From: Patiria miniata
Lineage: Eukaryota; Echinodermata; Asteroidea; Valvatida; Asterinidae
Direction: 5' to 3'
NCBI RefSeq assembly: GCF_015706575.1
Contig: NW_024037047.1
Coordinates: 8,808,632 to 8,872,631, forward strand
Length of the DNA stretch: 64,000 bases
The position numbers and the translations under genes were made by a program. Below are positions 1 to 10,437 of this stretch, piece after piece. Under the pieces are notes generated by a model, which was given only the letters and a program-made list of their open reading frames with translations, was not told the origin of the DNA and searched no databases. Positions within the stretch are counted from its first letter, which is position 1, and every line of letters starts with the position of its first letter.

Positions 1-305
1 CAATGTGCAGTGAATCTGCACCCCCTCCGCTGCAAAAAAAACCAAAACCCCAAAACAATCCAATCATAAAATCATCAAAATAATGCCACAGTTTGTTCTG
101 TTGTAATTTTTACATTACAAATAGAAGTGCACTCAATAAACTGCAAAATGCGTGTAGTAAACCATCAGAAATCAGAAGCCTTCTGATTTCAGAAGTACCC
201 CCACCTTTTGATTTTACGGCGGGCAAGTGTCCGGAGAAAAAAACATGTCTAGTGCAGTTGCCCCCCTGACATCAAAAGCTGGATACGCTACTGTTGAGAT
301 AATAT

Positions 306-771
306 TAGTCCCATAAATGTGGCCTATTTACTGGACTGCCTCCGTAAACATAGGCCACACATCCACATGTACAAAAACGTGTCGACTTTGCCAAATTTTG
401 ATTTTCACATTTAGGCTTACTTTGTAGGTTTTTTTTGCTTTAGAAGCATTCTCACCCTCTATATAGGCTAATCAGAAAGTGCTGCCTTTTTCAGATGTCC
501 ATTTTTCGTGAAATTTCCAGATACATTTGCACACGTTTGCGTATCAAAATTTCAACATGAAATTTCACAAAAATTAGACATCTGAAAAAGGCAGCACTTT
601 CTGATTAGCCTATATAGAGGGTGAGAATGCTTCTTAAGCAAAAAAAAACCTACAAAGTAAGCCTAAATGTGAAAATCAAAATTTGGCAAAGTCGACACGT
701 TTTTGTACATGTGGATGTGTGGCCTATGTTTACGGAGGCAGTCCAGTAAATAGGCCACATTTATGGGGCTA
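306..771. mobile_element. Palindromic Mutator-like MITE, copy 1
   Basis: A 466-bp near-perfect palindrome. The left arm (306 to about 525) begins TAGTCCCATAAATGTGGCC and the right arm (about 558-771) is its reverse complement, ending in CATTTATGGGGCTA. A loop of about 30 bases lies between. It is flanked by a 9-bp direct repeat AGATAATAT (297-305 and 772-780). The related repeat at 57021-57040 runs straight through this site without the element, so it acts as an empty site. Very long inverted arms with 9-bp duplications fit Mutator-like (MULE) non-autonomous elements, although no transposase is present. A second full copy lies at 60758-61224. Confidence 0.85.
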
Positions 772-1293
772 AGATAATATAAGAAGAAAAAATAGTGGCA
801 TCAGGTTGCAACATTTTTTCTATGAGTATTACAAGATCCCTGATTCGAATCCTTGTCGTCCGGCTGTTTATTTTCATCCACTACTTTTCTTCTCTGAGTT
901 TTTTGGAGATAATTTTTGAGATCAGGGAAAAAGAGAACCAGAACTTATATGTGTTGCAATGATTCAAAGGAAAAAAACATAAATTATCATAAGTGGTACT
1001 AGCCCCATAAATGTGGCCAATTTACTGGACTACCTCCGTAAAAAGGCCACACATCCAACATGTACAGATACATGTCAAACTTTGTCAAGTTTTTTTTTTC
1101 ACAATTAGGCCGAGTTTTGCTTTAGAACTTTATATAGGCTAATCCGAAAGTGCTGCCTTTTTCAGATGGCTATTTTTCGTGAAATTTCCAGATATGTTTG
1201 CACACGTTTGCGTATCAAAATTTCAATATAGAGAGGGTGATTATGCTTCTAAAGCAAAAATAAACTACAAACTAAGCCTAAAATTTTGTAGAT

Positions 1294-1848
1294 AGTGGAT
1301 ATTTTGTCGGAGGTAATGACGGCAAACTAACGTTTACTAAAGGTTTGCCGGCAGCAATCCATATCAACAGAGGGCGCTGTACTCTTTAAGATAGGGCTGA
1401 ATTATTAGATGTATTAAATTCTCATCAATGTTGTGTAGCTCAAACGGTGCAGTGGTTAAGCAGTGACTCTGGCGAGTGGGATGTCCCGAGTTCGAATCCT
1501 GATCCCCGCCACAATTTTAAGGTTTTTTTTCCCCATCCCCAAATAAATAAGAATATTCTTTTATTATTTTAATATGTCTCAAACATTTTATTGCAGAGTA
1601 TTACATTTTCTTTTTTTAGATTTGTGGCTCTGGAGGATTTTTTTTAAAAAGGGAAATAAAGTCCGAAATTAAAATGGTCTGAATCCCATCTTGTGAATAA
1701 GAGGTTACAACGATAATATTGGCATAGAGCCAGACTAAAATTTGTCACCGGAAAATGTTTCAAAAAAACCAGTAACTGCGCATGTTCAGTGCATATCCGT
1801 CAAACTAACGTTTACTAAAGGTTTGCCGTCTCCGGCAAAATATCCACT
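1294..1848. mobile_element. Nested element with 19-bp terminal inverted repeats
   Basis: The left end AGTGGATATTTTGTCGGAG and the right end CTCCGGCAAAATATCCACT are inverted repeats with one mismatch. They lie inside the older MITE at 1000-1962. A direct repeat containing AACTAACGTTTACTAAAGG occurs just inside both ends (near 1326 and 1804). The interior holds a tRNA-like pol III promoter (1434-1512). No transposase frame is seen. A short TIR element that captured a SINE is the simplest reading. Confidence 0.5.
1434..1512 (+). ncRNA. tRNA-like sequence / SINE head with pol III boxes
   Basis: An A-box-like TAGCTCAAACGG (1436-1447) is followed about 41 bases later by a near-consensus B box AGTTCGAATCC (1489-1499), and a run of eight T lies at about 1523. 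This is the layout of a type 2 RNA polymerase III promoter inside a tRNA gene. The acceptor and T stems do not pair cleanly and no anticodon can be assigned, so it is more likely a tRNA pseudogene or the tRNA-derived head of a SINE than a functional tRNA. Confidence 0.5.
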
Positions 1849-2470
1849 GCCAATTTTGGAACAATTAAAATTTGACAAAGTTATGTTTTTATACATGGTG
1901 GAAGTGTGGCCTTTATTTACGGAGGTAGTCCAGTAAACTGGCCACATTTATTTATGGGGTTAACCTGGAGTTGTGATACTGGCACGATTTTGTGCCTAAT
2001 TTCCGGACGGCACCATTTTGGGGTTTTGCTGCTGGCAGTGACAATACAACAGCACTGATAACACGTCCCGGGCTAAATTTGTGTGATTTGGCATCTCTAA
2101 ATTTGGCCCAAAACATCCAGTACTAGTTCCAGAAATCAAATGATGGTACACTAAGTTACTTACGTTTATTATGTAAGGTGAAATTTCCCGTTCTCGGCCG
2201 AGAGCCTACGTGTACTGCTGGAAGACACGAGCAACCCATCGCATTACCAGCACTATAACTAGCAGCGGCTGACCCGCCCTTCTCATGCCGTACGTACAGT
2301 ACAGTATATGTGGGCCGATGCAGCTACTCGGCTCGTGGCCACGTGGACACACATTCTTTCGTTTTACACGCGGTTGAACCGTGCATTTTCCCTCCAACAC
2401 TTTAGCGCTGTGTTCTACAGCTGTGTCCTGATTGGTCCAATCTTGGTAACGGTCTAACATGATTGGTTAA

Positions 2471-5076
2471 AACTCCCTGTTGTTATTGGTCAAAATTATG
2501 CATAATTAGTGCCAGGATCCTTCTCAGAATCCTTCTCAGGATCCCAGCTTTTGGAGAAAAGTCAATTTTGTAGTTATTTAAAGGGTTAAACAATGGGATT
2601 TTTTTGTGTTGTAATAGAGCACCTTATACACCTCACATTATTAAGCTGTTAGAATTTACACACTGGCCCTAAATTGCAAAATAAGCTGGTTGAAACCATT
2701 AAGTAGCAGCAAACCATGTTTCCCCAAGTATAATGACAAAATCTCTTAATCGAGATCTTAGAATGGCTTTTCCCCCGAAATACACAGCTGATACGCGAAG
2801 CTAAACCTCGGGTTAGTTGTTCAGCACCCTTCTTTAAATGTTGAGCACGTTGCTTCAAACGAACACTAAATTCTCAAATTACAAAAGATAGACTTTTACC
2901 TTTAACCAATAACGGGGAACATAATCCAGTTTTTATTTATATGAGACGTGTGTTCATATTGTTTTGCACGGCTTTTCATTGGATAAGAGCATACATTCCA
3001 GAATAGGGGCGCGTGTGTGTGTCTCATTCTGTCTCAGCTTTTTGTGCAAGCTGGATAAATTTACCCACCACCACCCCAGCTCCTGCCTACTCTTGTATGT
3101 TATTTAAATGGCGTCTTTAACAGGATTCGAAGACAGCCCATGCCTATTTATACATGTACACACATGAGTTTACATGTAGCATTAGTTTTATGGGTACATT
3201 GTTACTGATATTGTTGCTGATATTATTACTGATATTGATGTTTGTAGTAATACAATGTGATTTGAACGTTGTAAGGGGCAGCCACTCTCCCTTACGTACC
3301 CCAGGGGTCGGATGTGCTATATATAATATTTCCACAGCGCAGCCATGGCTGTCCCCCACAGATGTGGACTGGGTCATATGCGTGCCCATTCATTAATGGT
3401 TGGCCTAGGAGCCAAATTGATAATTGACGTACATGTAGATGTACGGGACCTGGGAGTCCATTATGTGTTTGACATGTTTCTTTTGGGCCTGTTAGCCCCA
3501 TGACTTGATGCCAGCTTGACCATATCAATTCGGTATCTGGCGAATGAACAAAGTTTGAAATAAATAACTTGAAGCTGTGGCGAAGATGCACAACAAAATT
3601 ATGTCTTGAGTTTCATTCTTATTGAGTCCGAGTATAAATCAAAAGTTGTTGAATCAAGCATGGTACAGCCTAGTCAAAAGTTGTTCATGATCCACGTTAT
3701 TTAACTACGTTTAGCATTTGTGAACGATTTCATGCCGAAATTTCAGACGGAGATGAGAGTAGTGCAGTCAGTCCGGCCATTGTCTTGCCACGTGTGCGAG
3801 AGTGAAATGACAAGTGCGCGTTGGTCTCGTGTTGTTGCGCCCTCTACATGTATATGATAGAAAGTACATACGGACAATTTCCAAGGGGAAAACATAGGTA
3901 TGCAATGTGCCCAAGCATAGAGCAAGGAATTCCAATAGACAATGAGTGCTAAAGGCCATACTACAAAATTCTTTTAAAAATACTCAGAACTGTCACATAT
4001 ATTTTAAGCTGCACAGAAAAATGATGATAAACAAGTCATCTTTCAGTTTCTTCTCTCTTTTTTTATGGGGGGGGGTGGGGGGGGGGGGGGGGGGTGAGGT
4101 GAGTTTTGAATTTTGAGAAATCTTCATCAAAAGAAGACCCCTATTTTCCCCCAAAACGATCCACATTCCACAACATAGCAAAACAGCGCCACTTTCGAGC
4201 CCAATCGCATCCAATATACCCAGAATTGGAAGCCCTATAGTAGGTCCACCGTGGGCCAGAGATTCATTGCCATATCTCTTCAATTCCCCAGTTTTACGGC
4301 TCTCAGTAGAGAGTATATCATTTGATATCTTTCATTCATGAGCTCGTCGGATGGGTTTAGCCCTATTTACTGGTGTGCATCCCCAAACTTGATTAATGAC
4401 ACCATTGAAAAGAAAATCACTTCTTTGGCATTAACTTTACAGGTAGAGGAAGAAACTCTTAAGCTATCAATTTTACTGAAAAAAGAATAAATCCTAAAGC
4501 ATAATAAGAGTTGTAGATTGGCCTAATTCGGGGCGGCAAGACAAGAAACAGGGGGGGGGGGGGGTATGCTGTTTTGGGTCAATGGGCATACTCAATCCCC
4601 TCACCGGAGGATGTCAAAGTCTAGAATGATTTCTCCTACAAAACTATGCATTTAAGAATAAATCCCTTATGCGATTTGACAATATATTCGGCTCCAATCA
4701 GTGGCGCGCCGAGGATTTGGCTTCGGGGTTGGGGGGTCTCAAAAAAAAATTCCAGTTTTTTTGTGTAGTTGCTCAAAAAATGTTGCCCAAAATTTAAGCA
4801 GCAGGCAAACTATTTTTAGGGTGGGGGAGGACTATTTTTAAGTTGGTGACGCAATTTTCGGCCCTATATTATACTATTTCAAAAAAGGCCATATACATAT
4901 CACTGAGGTCAAATTATGGGACTTAAAAAAAAATACCCCCCCCCAAAAAAAAATTAATAAATTGACAATTTTTTTATTTGGGGCACTGGCTCCAATATGC
5001 AAGCATTTTACTAACATCAATGGGGGGGGGGGGGGGGGGGGGGGGTATCCACCAGTGTTATGTGCAATTCAGAATG
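2471..5076. other. Non-coding stretch with G-tracts
   Basis: No gene is recognised here. The stretch holds the inverted segment 2749-2999 related to 58797-59040. It also has three long G-runs (about 4070-4094, 4552-4564, 5021-5045) and a hAT-like terminus CAGTGGCGCGCCGAGG near 4700. Short open frames exist but none has a recognisable domain. Confidence 0.5.
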
Positions 5077-5594
5077 CAGTGGTGTAGCTAGGATTTTCAT
5101 CCTAAGGGGGGGGGGGGCAGCACCACAATCCACAATTTTTCCCGCAGCATGGGCCAAACTATATTTCACAAATTGGATAATGAATAGGGGACCCAATTTA
5201 TAATTTGTTAATTTCTTATGATGTACTTCAATGCAACAAAAGTGCGAATGAACAAAAGAAAACGGCCATCTTAAATTTTCACTGATATTTTATTATCTCA
5301 CACTGAAAATGTTGCTTAAATTCATTGCACATAATGTCAGAAATCATACGACTTAAAAACAATATTTTTGTTTTATAACTTCCAATGTTACATTTTTAAT
5401 TACATGCTTTTCAAAGTTTCAAAAAAACAATTCAAACCTGCTAAGTATATATCTCACTATACATGTACATAAGGTTGCTGCAGTTTCAACACAGTGAGAG
5501 GACATTCATATAAATGTACTTTAGTGAACACCATACACAATGTACATCAATTGCTCTTTATTTAGAAGCAAGCATGTACTAGATCATATGTTAT

Positions 5595-6800
5595 AACTCA
5601 AAAGACAAAGTATTGATACATGACACAGTTCAAAACCAATCTTCCTTTTAACCCACTTTTCATGAATTGTTCCTCATTTTAGAAGAAAACCTGTACCATA
5701 TAATTATTATAGATCATGTTATAACTTCAAAACAAAGTATTGATACACAACCAATCTTTATACACAATTGTCATCAATTAGGCTCATTTAGAAGAAACTT
5801 GCATACCAGATATTTTCGTCGATGTTTTCACTAAGTGACAAAACCTCCAAATCGAAATTTTTCCATTTTGAGTTTTACCGGCCAATTTATTGCATTTGAC
5901 AAGAGGAAGAATTTGGCCGAGTTTCAAAGCGAAATATTGTTTACTTTTGTAGTTATCGTAAACAAACATTTGACAAAATGCCTAAAATCCGTGTTTTTTT
6001 GTTTTTACGAAGTGACACAAACTTACCTCGTTTAGCAGGGCCAGAGGAATAAAGTATTTCTCTACACACACTTTAGGATGGGATTGGACGGGATTGGACG
6101 CGCACGCCCGTGAACGATGTAAATAAAGAACAGACACACGCGCGCTTCAGTAACGTCAGACGCGCAAATGTAACAATTTCTTAGAACGTTTTATGTTTTC
6201 ACAAAGTGACACAGAGTGTGTACAACTTAATGGGACAAAATAGTGAGGCCTCTGTGTTTTGCTGTTTTCACGAACTGAACAAAACTTTTATTGATCTTTA
6301 TTTATGAATTACAGCTTATTTCAGAGAGACTTCTGATAAACAAATTTGAATTAGCACAGAACAAAGCATACGTTACTTGACAATGCAAGAATTTTTGAAA
6401 TCCATAACTAAAAACGAAAAAATGATTAACTTCAAAGGCGATTATCTCGGAATGACCTTTTTGCATGATATTGAGCTTTTGTCACTTCGTGAAAACATCA
6501 ACGATTTTATAATTTAAAACAAAATATTGATACATGTCAGAGTTCAAAACCAATCTTTTTTAACACAATTTTCATCCATTGTTTCCTAATAAAATTTTAG
6601 AGGAACAATGTACACCATACATACATGTAGATCATGTTAAAACTTCAAAACAAAATATTGATACCTGCCAGAAACAAAACCAATCTTTTTTAACACAATT
6701 TTCATCAATTGTTTCCTAATTCAGAGGAACAATGTAGACCATATACATGTAGATCATGTTATAACTTCAAAACAAAATATTGATACATGTCACAGTTCAC
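5595..6800 (+). repeat. Degenerate tandem repeat, about 125-bp period
   Basis: A block containing AAAACAAARTATTGATAC, then CAATCTT and CAATTNTCATCAATT, recurs near 5605, 5733, 6521, 6650 and 6773. Spacing is about 123-129 bp once the insertion at 5817-6503 is removed. Copies differ by substitutions and short indels. No coding signal was seen. Confidence 0.6.
5817..6503. mobile_element. Non-autonomous TIR element, 687 bp
   Basis: The termini CGTCGATGTTTTCACTAAGT and, at the right end read inverted, CGTTGATGTTTTCACGAAGT continue as inverted repeats of about 27 bp with two mismatches. A candidate 5-bp target duplication ATTTT flanks the element (5812-5816 and 6504-6508). The palindromic core CACGAAGTG or close variants also appear inside, near 6010, 6200, 6268 and 6480, so subterminal binding sites are likely. 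No transposase frame is present. The superfamily is not assigned. Confidence 0.65.
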
Positions 6801-6860
6801 AGATTTTTTAGACAAATGACAACAGCTAAAACACACAGACCCCTCCTGGATCCACCTATG

Positions 6861-7690
6861 GATATAACTTCACATAAAAGTACACAAATTCTGCTTCATC
6901 AATTTATTTTAACTATTCTCCCACATATTTGTGAAAGTATCAGAAACAAATTTTTCTGAGGAACATTTCTTATGCAACCTTTAAAACTATTTGACATCCC
7001 TTTTTGGTTAATGTTATGCGGTAGTGCACATCTTTAAACATTAACAATATGGCCCATGCTTTCCCTGACATCTGAGGATGCTTTTGCTGTGATGAAACTT
7101 TCAGGAAAAAACACTGTTCAGTTATAGAGGTTTTCCATTTAAATGTGAATCCCAAAATCTGCTCATTGAAAACAGGTGTGAGACAATGTTGTTCATTGGT
7201 TTACTGCAATTTTCTGAGTCTGACAGACTAAGAAAAGACATTTTGTTCAGCAAAATATCCACATTGTACCTTTTTGTTTCTGCCATGCAGCAATATGAAA
7301 ATGGACATTTGCATAAGCATAAAATGAAAAAGGTACCAAAATACCCTTGAAATGAGAAAACAAGAATTGAAAATAAGGTTAAATGAGGCACAAAAAGGTG
7401 CATTTTAAGGACTGCATTAACAAAAACAAAACCTCACATTCCATGTGCCCTAGTAAGCCATAAGCGGTCAAAAGGAAATGTGGACTAGGACTGAGAAAGG
7501 AAAAAAGGAGGAAGTATACATCCTCCTCATTCAATCATAATCCAAATGTGGTCCGACAGATGAAGCACTCCAAAATATCCAAAAAATAAGTTTGGACGAT
7601 GACCAGAAAAATATGTTGCGACCCTGATCCGAATCACAATAACCCCAAAGAAAGATTTCACAATATATGTTTCATTTGTAGCCGGAGATA
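6861..7690. other. Non-coding stretch
   Basis: AT-rich sequence with no recognisable gene, RNA or repeat family. Confidence 0.4.
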
Positions 7691-7791
7691 TTGATAACAG
7701 AAATCTTAAGACAAGTCTCCCTAAACTCTATCAACGTGCCAAGTGTCCAACAAAGGAGGAAAAATACTCTGGACCATCATGGGCGTCGCGA

Positions 7792-7815
7792 GGGGGGCGG
7801 GGGGGCGGGGGGGGG

Positions 7816-7846
<31 letters not shown>
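7792..7846 (+). repeat. Long interrupted poly-G tract
   Basis: About 55 bases consisting almost only of G, with three isolated C. It directly precedes the CXC array and follows GGGCGTCGCGAGG, which looks like a DNA-transposon terminus. Long G-runs recur throughout the window, including once in each of the eight array units that carry the retroelement fragment. Confidence 0.8.
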
Positions 7847-7847
<1 letters not shown>

Positions 7848-7921
7848 GGACAACAGAACAAACCGTGGCACTATTTTGATATAAAAGCTTATGATTGGTT
7901 TTGATTTGTTTTCTATCCAAG

Positions 7922-8052
7922 CATGAAAAGTGCAGAGGCGGCAGATCTTGTAAGACAAAATTTGTGAAATATGGGTGGTATATGCAGATGTATATAAGGC
8001 AGCAATAGATTGTAACAATGCAGCACATCCTGTGCCTGATGTACAGCATGAG
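7922..8052 (+). pseudogene. Divergent cassette exon at the left edge of the array
   Basis: The preceding intron (about 7850-7921) is recognisably related to the CXC cassette introns (an ACAACAGAACAAAC block, GTGGCANTATTTTGAT, TTATGATTGG). The segment ends at a GAG|GTGAGAT donor identical to that of the CXC exons. One frame contains CRGGRSCK, resembling the tail of CXC domains. Another, in phase with the donor, reads ...DCNNAAHPVPDVQHE but has an upstream stop. The two frames do not join, so this looks like a decayed relative of the CXC exon. Confidence 0.35.
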
Positions 8053-8087
8053 GTGAGATTCACTGAGTTATCATGACATATTTTCAG

Positions 8088-8242
8088 ATGACCACATTGT
8101 GCACAGCACTGAAGAAAGTTGGAATACAAATAACACATTCTTCTTGAATCATACGTCATCCACACAATCAGATGAACCTAATCAAGGAGTGGCCTCCCGG
8201 TCGTTGGAGACAATCTTCACAAGAACAGTTTCAAACACCTAA
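8088..8242 (+). CDS. Candidate terminal exon, open in the leading unit only
   Basis: After a TATTTTCAG acceptor, a frame of about 51 codons runs from DDHIVHSTEESWNTNN to ...TIFTRTVSNT and a TAA at 8240-8242. It needs one base from the previous exon (phase 1). The corresponding segment in every later unit (for example 12330-12480) has lost two bases at CCAC(AC)AATCAG, which truncates the frame to ...HTSSTIR. The protein is rich in S, T and N and matches no domain I know. It is either a real exon of the ancestral gene or a chance frame. The shared acceptor and the later decay in the array favour the first. Confidence 0.3.
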
Positions 8243-8467
8243 ATCTTAAAAACAAGGTGCCTACTATAGATTGAGTATGGGAAATATATGCACTGATAAT
8301 ATTCTCATTTTTATGGTTTACTACACACATGCATTTTGCAGTTTAGAAATGTATTGAGTCAGCACTTCCATTTGTAATGTAAAATATACAACAGAACAAA
8401 CTGTGGCATTATTTTGATGATGCTTTTATATGATTGGATTGGATTGGATTTTTTTTGTTTTGGGCAG

Positions 8468-8587
8468 CAACAAAGACCTTGCAGATGCAATGGCATTTGC
8501 TCAACCGGCATGTGCAAATGCTTCAGAATGAACATCAGATGCAGGAAATCCTGCAAATGCACAGAAGGCGAGTGTGCAAATAGGGAG
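8468..8587 (+). CDS. CXC zinc-cluster exon, type B (B1)
   Basis: This exon is exactly 120 nt (40 codons), from a pyrimidine-rich GGGCAG acceptor to a GAG|GTGAGAT donor, phase 0 at both ends. The cysteine pattern is C-x-C-x3-C-x4-C-x-C-x6-C-x3-C-x-C-x4-C: nine cysteines, as expected of the CXC (tesmin/TSO1-like) fold, where nine thiolates hold three zinc ions. In known families (LIN54/tesmin, MSL2, EZH2 pre-SET CXC) this cluster sits in chromatin or DNA-binding proteins. This copy reads QQRPCRCNGICSTGMCKC and then FRMNIRC, the FRM being a variant of YRL. The type B exons share 31 of 40 residues with type A. No partner exon upstream is certain. Confidence 0.75.
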
Positions 8588-8933
8588 GTGAGATATAAGT
8601 AATGTGTTGTTATGAATTCATACATTATTGATAAAGGAAAAATAGTAAAAAACGGCCCTCTTAAAGGGAAAATACAACATTTGCAAACATCAAAAAATTA
8701 ATCTACCAAATCATTTTGAAATACCTTGCTGGACTGTGAGTGAATGACAGTGTAAAGCATCCTGTAAAATAATGGCACCTGGTATACTGTCATTTTCAAA
8801 AAAATTGGCCGATCAGCGTTGGAAAAAACGGTGTTTTTTTTTTTCAAATACTGGCCTGTACAACAGAACAAACTGTGGCATTATTTTGATGATGCTTTTT
8901 TATGATTGGATTGGATTTTTTTTTTTTTTGCAG

Positions 8934-9053
8934 CAACAAAAACCTTGCAGATGCAATGGCATTTGCTCAACTGGCATGTGCAAATGCTACAGACTGAACA
9001 TCAGATGCAGGAAATCTTGCAAATGCACAGAAGGCGAGTGTGCAAATAGGGAG
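8934..9053 (+). CDS. CXC zinc-cluster exon, type B (B2)
   Basis: 120-nt phase 0-0 exon with all nine cysteines, CKCYRLNIRC in the centre and SCKCTEGECANRE at the end. It lies 466 bp after B1 with near-identical intron sequence, so B1, B2 and B3 form a local cassette triplication in the leading unit. Confidence 0.75.
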
Positions 9054-9394
9054 GTGAGATATAAGTAATGTGTTGTTATGAATTCATACATTATTGATAA
9101 AGGAAAAATAGTAAAAACGGCCCTCTTAAAGGGAAAATACAACATTTGCAAACATCAAAAAATTAATCTACCAAATCATTTTGAAATACCTTGCTGGACT
9201 GTGAGTGAATGACAGTGTAAAGCATCCTGTAAAATAATGGCACCTGGTATACTGTCATTTTCAAGAAAATCGGCCGATCAGCGTTGGAAAAAACGGTTGT
9301 TTTTTTTCAAATACTGGCTTGTACAACAGAACAAACTGTGGCATTATTTTGATGATGCTTTTTTATGATTGGATTGGATTTTTTTTTTTTGCAG

Positions 9395-9515
9395 CAACAA
9401 AGACCTTGCAGATGCAATGGCATTTGCTCAACTGGCATGTGCAAATGCTACAGACTGAACATCAGATGCAGGAAATCTTGCAAATGCACAGAAGGGCGAG
9501 TGTGCAAATAGGGAG
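9395..9515 (+). pseudogene. CXC exon type B (B3), frameshifted
   Basis: Same acceptor and donor as B2 but 121 nt long: an extra G in GAAGGGCGAG (other copies GAAGGCGAG) shifts the frame after SCKCTE. If spliced it would lose the ninth cysteine and the downstream frame. Either a real disabling mutation or a homopolymer sequencing error. Confidence 0.7.
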
Positions 9516-9838
9516 GTGAGAGTAATGTGTTGTTATGAATTCATACATTATTGATAAGGAAAAATAGTAAAAACGGCCCTCTTAAAGGGAAAATACAACA
9601 TTTGCAAACATCAAAAAATAAAACTACCAAATCATTTTGAAATACCTTGCTGGACTGTGAGTGAATGACAGTGTAAAGCATCCTGTAAAATAATGGCACC
9701 GGTATACTGTCATTTTCAAGAAAATCGGCGGCCGATCAGCGTTGGAAAAAAAACGGGTTTTTTTTCAAATACTGGCCCCAGTTGACCATCGCACTTGTTT
9801 GCAATCGATTACACACCTATGAACGGGTACAAGCCAGC

Positions 9839-9921
9839 TAGACTGGTTCCCTGACCTTACAATTCCCCAATATATGTAAACTGCTCTGTTTCTTCTTAAA
9901 TGGAGTCAGGGAACCAGACTA
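9839..9921. repeat. Small hairpin with 17-bp arms, repeated in units
   Basis: TAGACTGGTTCCCTGAC (9839-9855) pairs with GTCAGGGAACCAGACTA (9905-9921), 16 of 17 positions, across a loop of about 49 bases. The same structure lies upstream of the terminal exon in the units at about 14044, 21238, 25440, 29184, 32931 and 37134, and a diverged copy near 45970. It may be a tiny palindromic MITE or a structured RNA element; no function is evident. Confidence 0.6.
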
Positions 9922-10141
9922 CAGAAAAATGATTGTTTTTCTTGGTTTTTATAGAATTTAGGAACCCAAAACCTCCAAAAAGTCAGTGTAACTGTATTTG
10001 CTATATATTCCCAACCCCCCAATTCCATCCATTTCTGAAAATTACACCAAAAACTAATGAACGGCGACACAAAAAAGTTTTGTCCTGAAAAATCACAGCA
10101 ATCGCATCAAATAATACCTCATTGTGTTTATTTGTTTATAG

Positions 10142-10198
10142 ATAAAATTGACAAAAAGGAAAAGAAAAAGACAAGAGCATGTCCTCAAAGACATGTAA
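10142..10198 (+). CDS. Candidate terminal exon encoding a basic tail
   Basis: After a TTTGTTTATAG acceptor, phase 0 reading (the phase left by the CXC exons) gives IKLTKRKRKRQEHVLKDM and a TAA stop. This is 18 residues with a run of K/R that resembles a nuclear localisation signal. Equivalent copies are at 21541-21597, 25743-25799, 29487-29543, 33234-33290 and 37438-37494. The copy at 14343-14411 has a changed centre and reads 22 residues to a TGA. The 2999-bp unit has lost it. The phase match with 120-nt CXC exons, conserved acceptor and nuclear-type tail support it being the last exon of a CXC gene. Its shortness means chance cannot be excluded. Confidence 0.4.
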   Translation: MKLTKRKRKRQEHVLKDM

Positions 10199-10234
10199 GC
10201 AGAGGATGAGAGACTACAGGAAAGTAAGTATAAT

Positions 10235-10415
10235 ATGTGCAGTTGCATCAGAGCAACTAGTCCTGCACACACAAGTGCAAATGCACAAGTCAGTGCACCA
10301 ACCAAGATAAGATGCCGCTGCTGAAGGAACTGCAAGACGAATATGTGCAGTTGCATCAGAGCAACTAGTCCTGCACACGCAAGTGCAAATGCACAAGTCA
10401 GTGCACCAACCAAGT
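10235..10415 (+). pseudogene. Decayed CXC modules (108-bp repeat, 1.7 copies)
   Basis: Two partial copies of a 108-bp module. One frame gives CRC, a TGA, then RNCKTNMCSCIRAT, and the frame one base over continues SCTHKCKCTSQCTNQ. Together they keep nine cysteines in nearly CXC spacing, so the module is a CXC domain broken by a stop and a one-base loss. Equivalent blocks start at 14437, 21634, 25836, 29580, 33327 and 37531. Only the tail remains at 17580 in the deleted unit. The minus strand is open here by chance. Confidence 0.65.
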
Positions 10416-10437
10416 AAGATGCCACTGCTAAACTCAT

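Larger units (their letters stand above)
1000..1962. mobile_element. Palindromic MITE, copy 3, split by a nested element
   Basis: The left end TAGCCCCATAAATGTGGCC and the right end CCACATTTATTTATGGGGTTA belong to the same family as 306-771, but the copy is older: the arms carry many substitutions and deletions. A different element (1294-1848) is inserted near its right arm. The paralogous repeat at 58365-58380 has an uninterrupted join where this copy sits. No 9-bp target duplication is visible, so either it has decayed or one flank has been exchanged. Confidence 0.65.
205..2470 (+). repeat. Unclassified interspersed repeat, copy 1 (interrupted by MITEs)
   Basis: Non-coding sequence that recurs at 56884-58830 in the same orientation and in part at 60421-60757 inverted. 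Shared blocks include a stretch about vanishing into GGATACGCT (near 285 and 57010), a block around GTCGTCCGGCTG (868 and 58272), one around CCGGGCTAAATTTGTG (2068 and 58477) and one with GGCCGAGAGCCTA (2198 and 58602). Copy 1 is split by two palindromic elements at 306-771 and 1000-1962 that copy 2 lacks at those places. The segment 2749-2999 matches 58797-59040 in inverted orientation, so the right end of this copy has been rearranged. No protein domain was recognised and the true termini are unknown. Confidence 0.6.
5077..6860. mobile_element. Possible hAT-like element with nested repeats
   Basis: The left edge CAGTGGTGTAGCTAGG (5077) and the right edge, read inverted as CCATAGGTGGATCCAGG (6844-6860), both resemble the CAGTGGCG-type ends common to animal hAT elements. 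They are only loosely inverted copies of each other and no 8-bp target duplication is evident, so the pairing is tentative. The interior holds an imperfect tandem repeat and a younger TIR element. Confidence 0.3.

Noticed and set aside
7122..8165. Minus-strand frames with poly-proline (for example 7731-8165)
   Set aside because: The proline run is the complement of the poly-G tract, and the rest overlaps cassette intron and exon sequence on the plus strand.
8468..9515. CRISPR-like or satellite interpretation of the repeated cassettes
   Set aside because: The repeats are long, carry splice borders and a conserved cysteine-coding frame, and the organism is eukaryotic.
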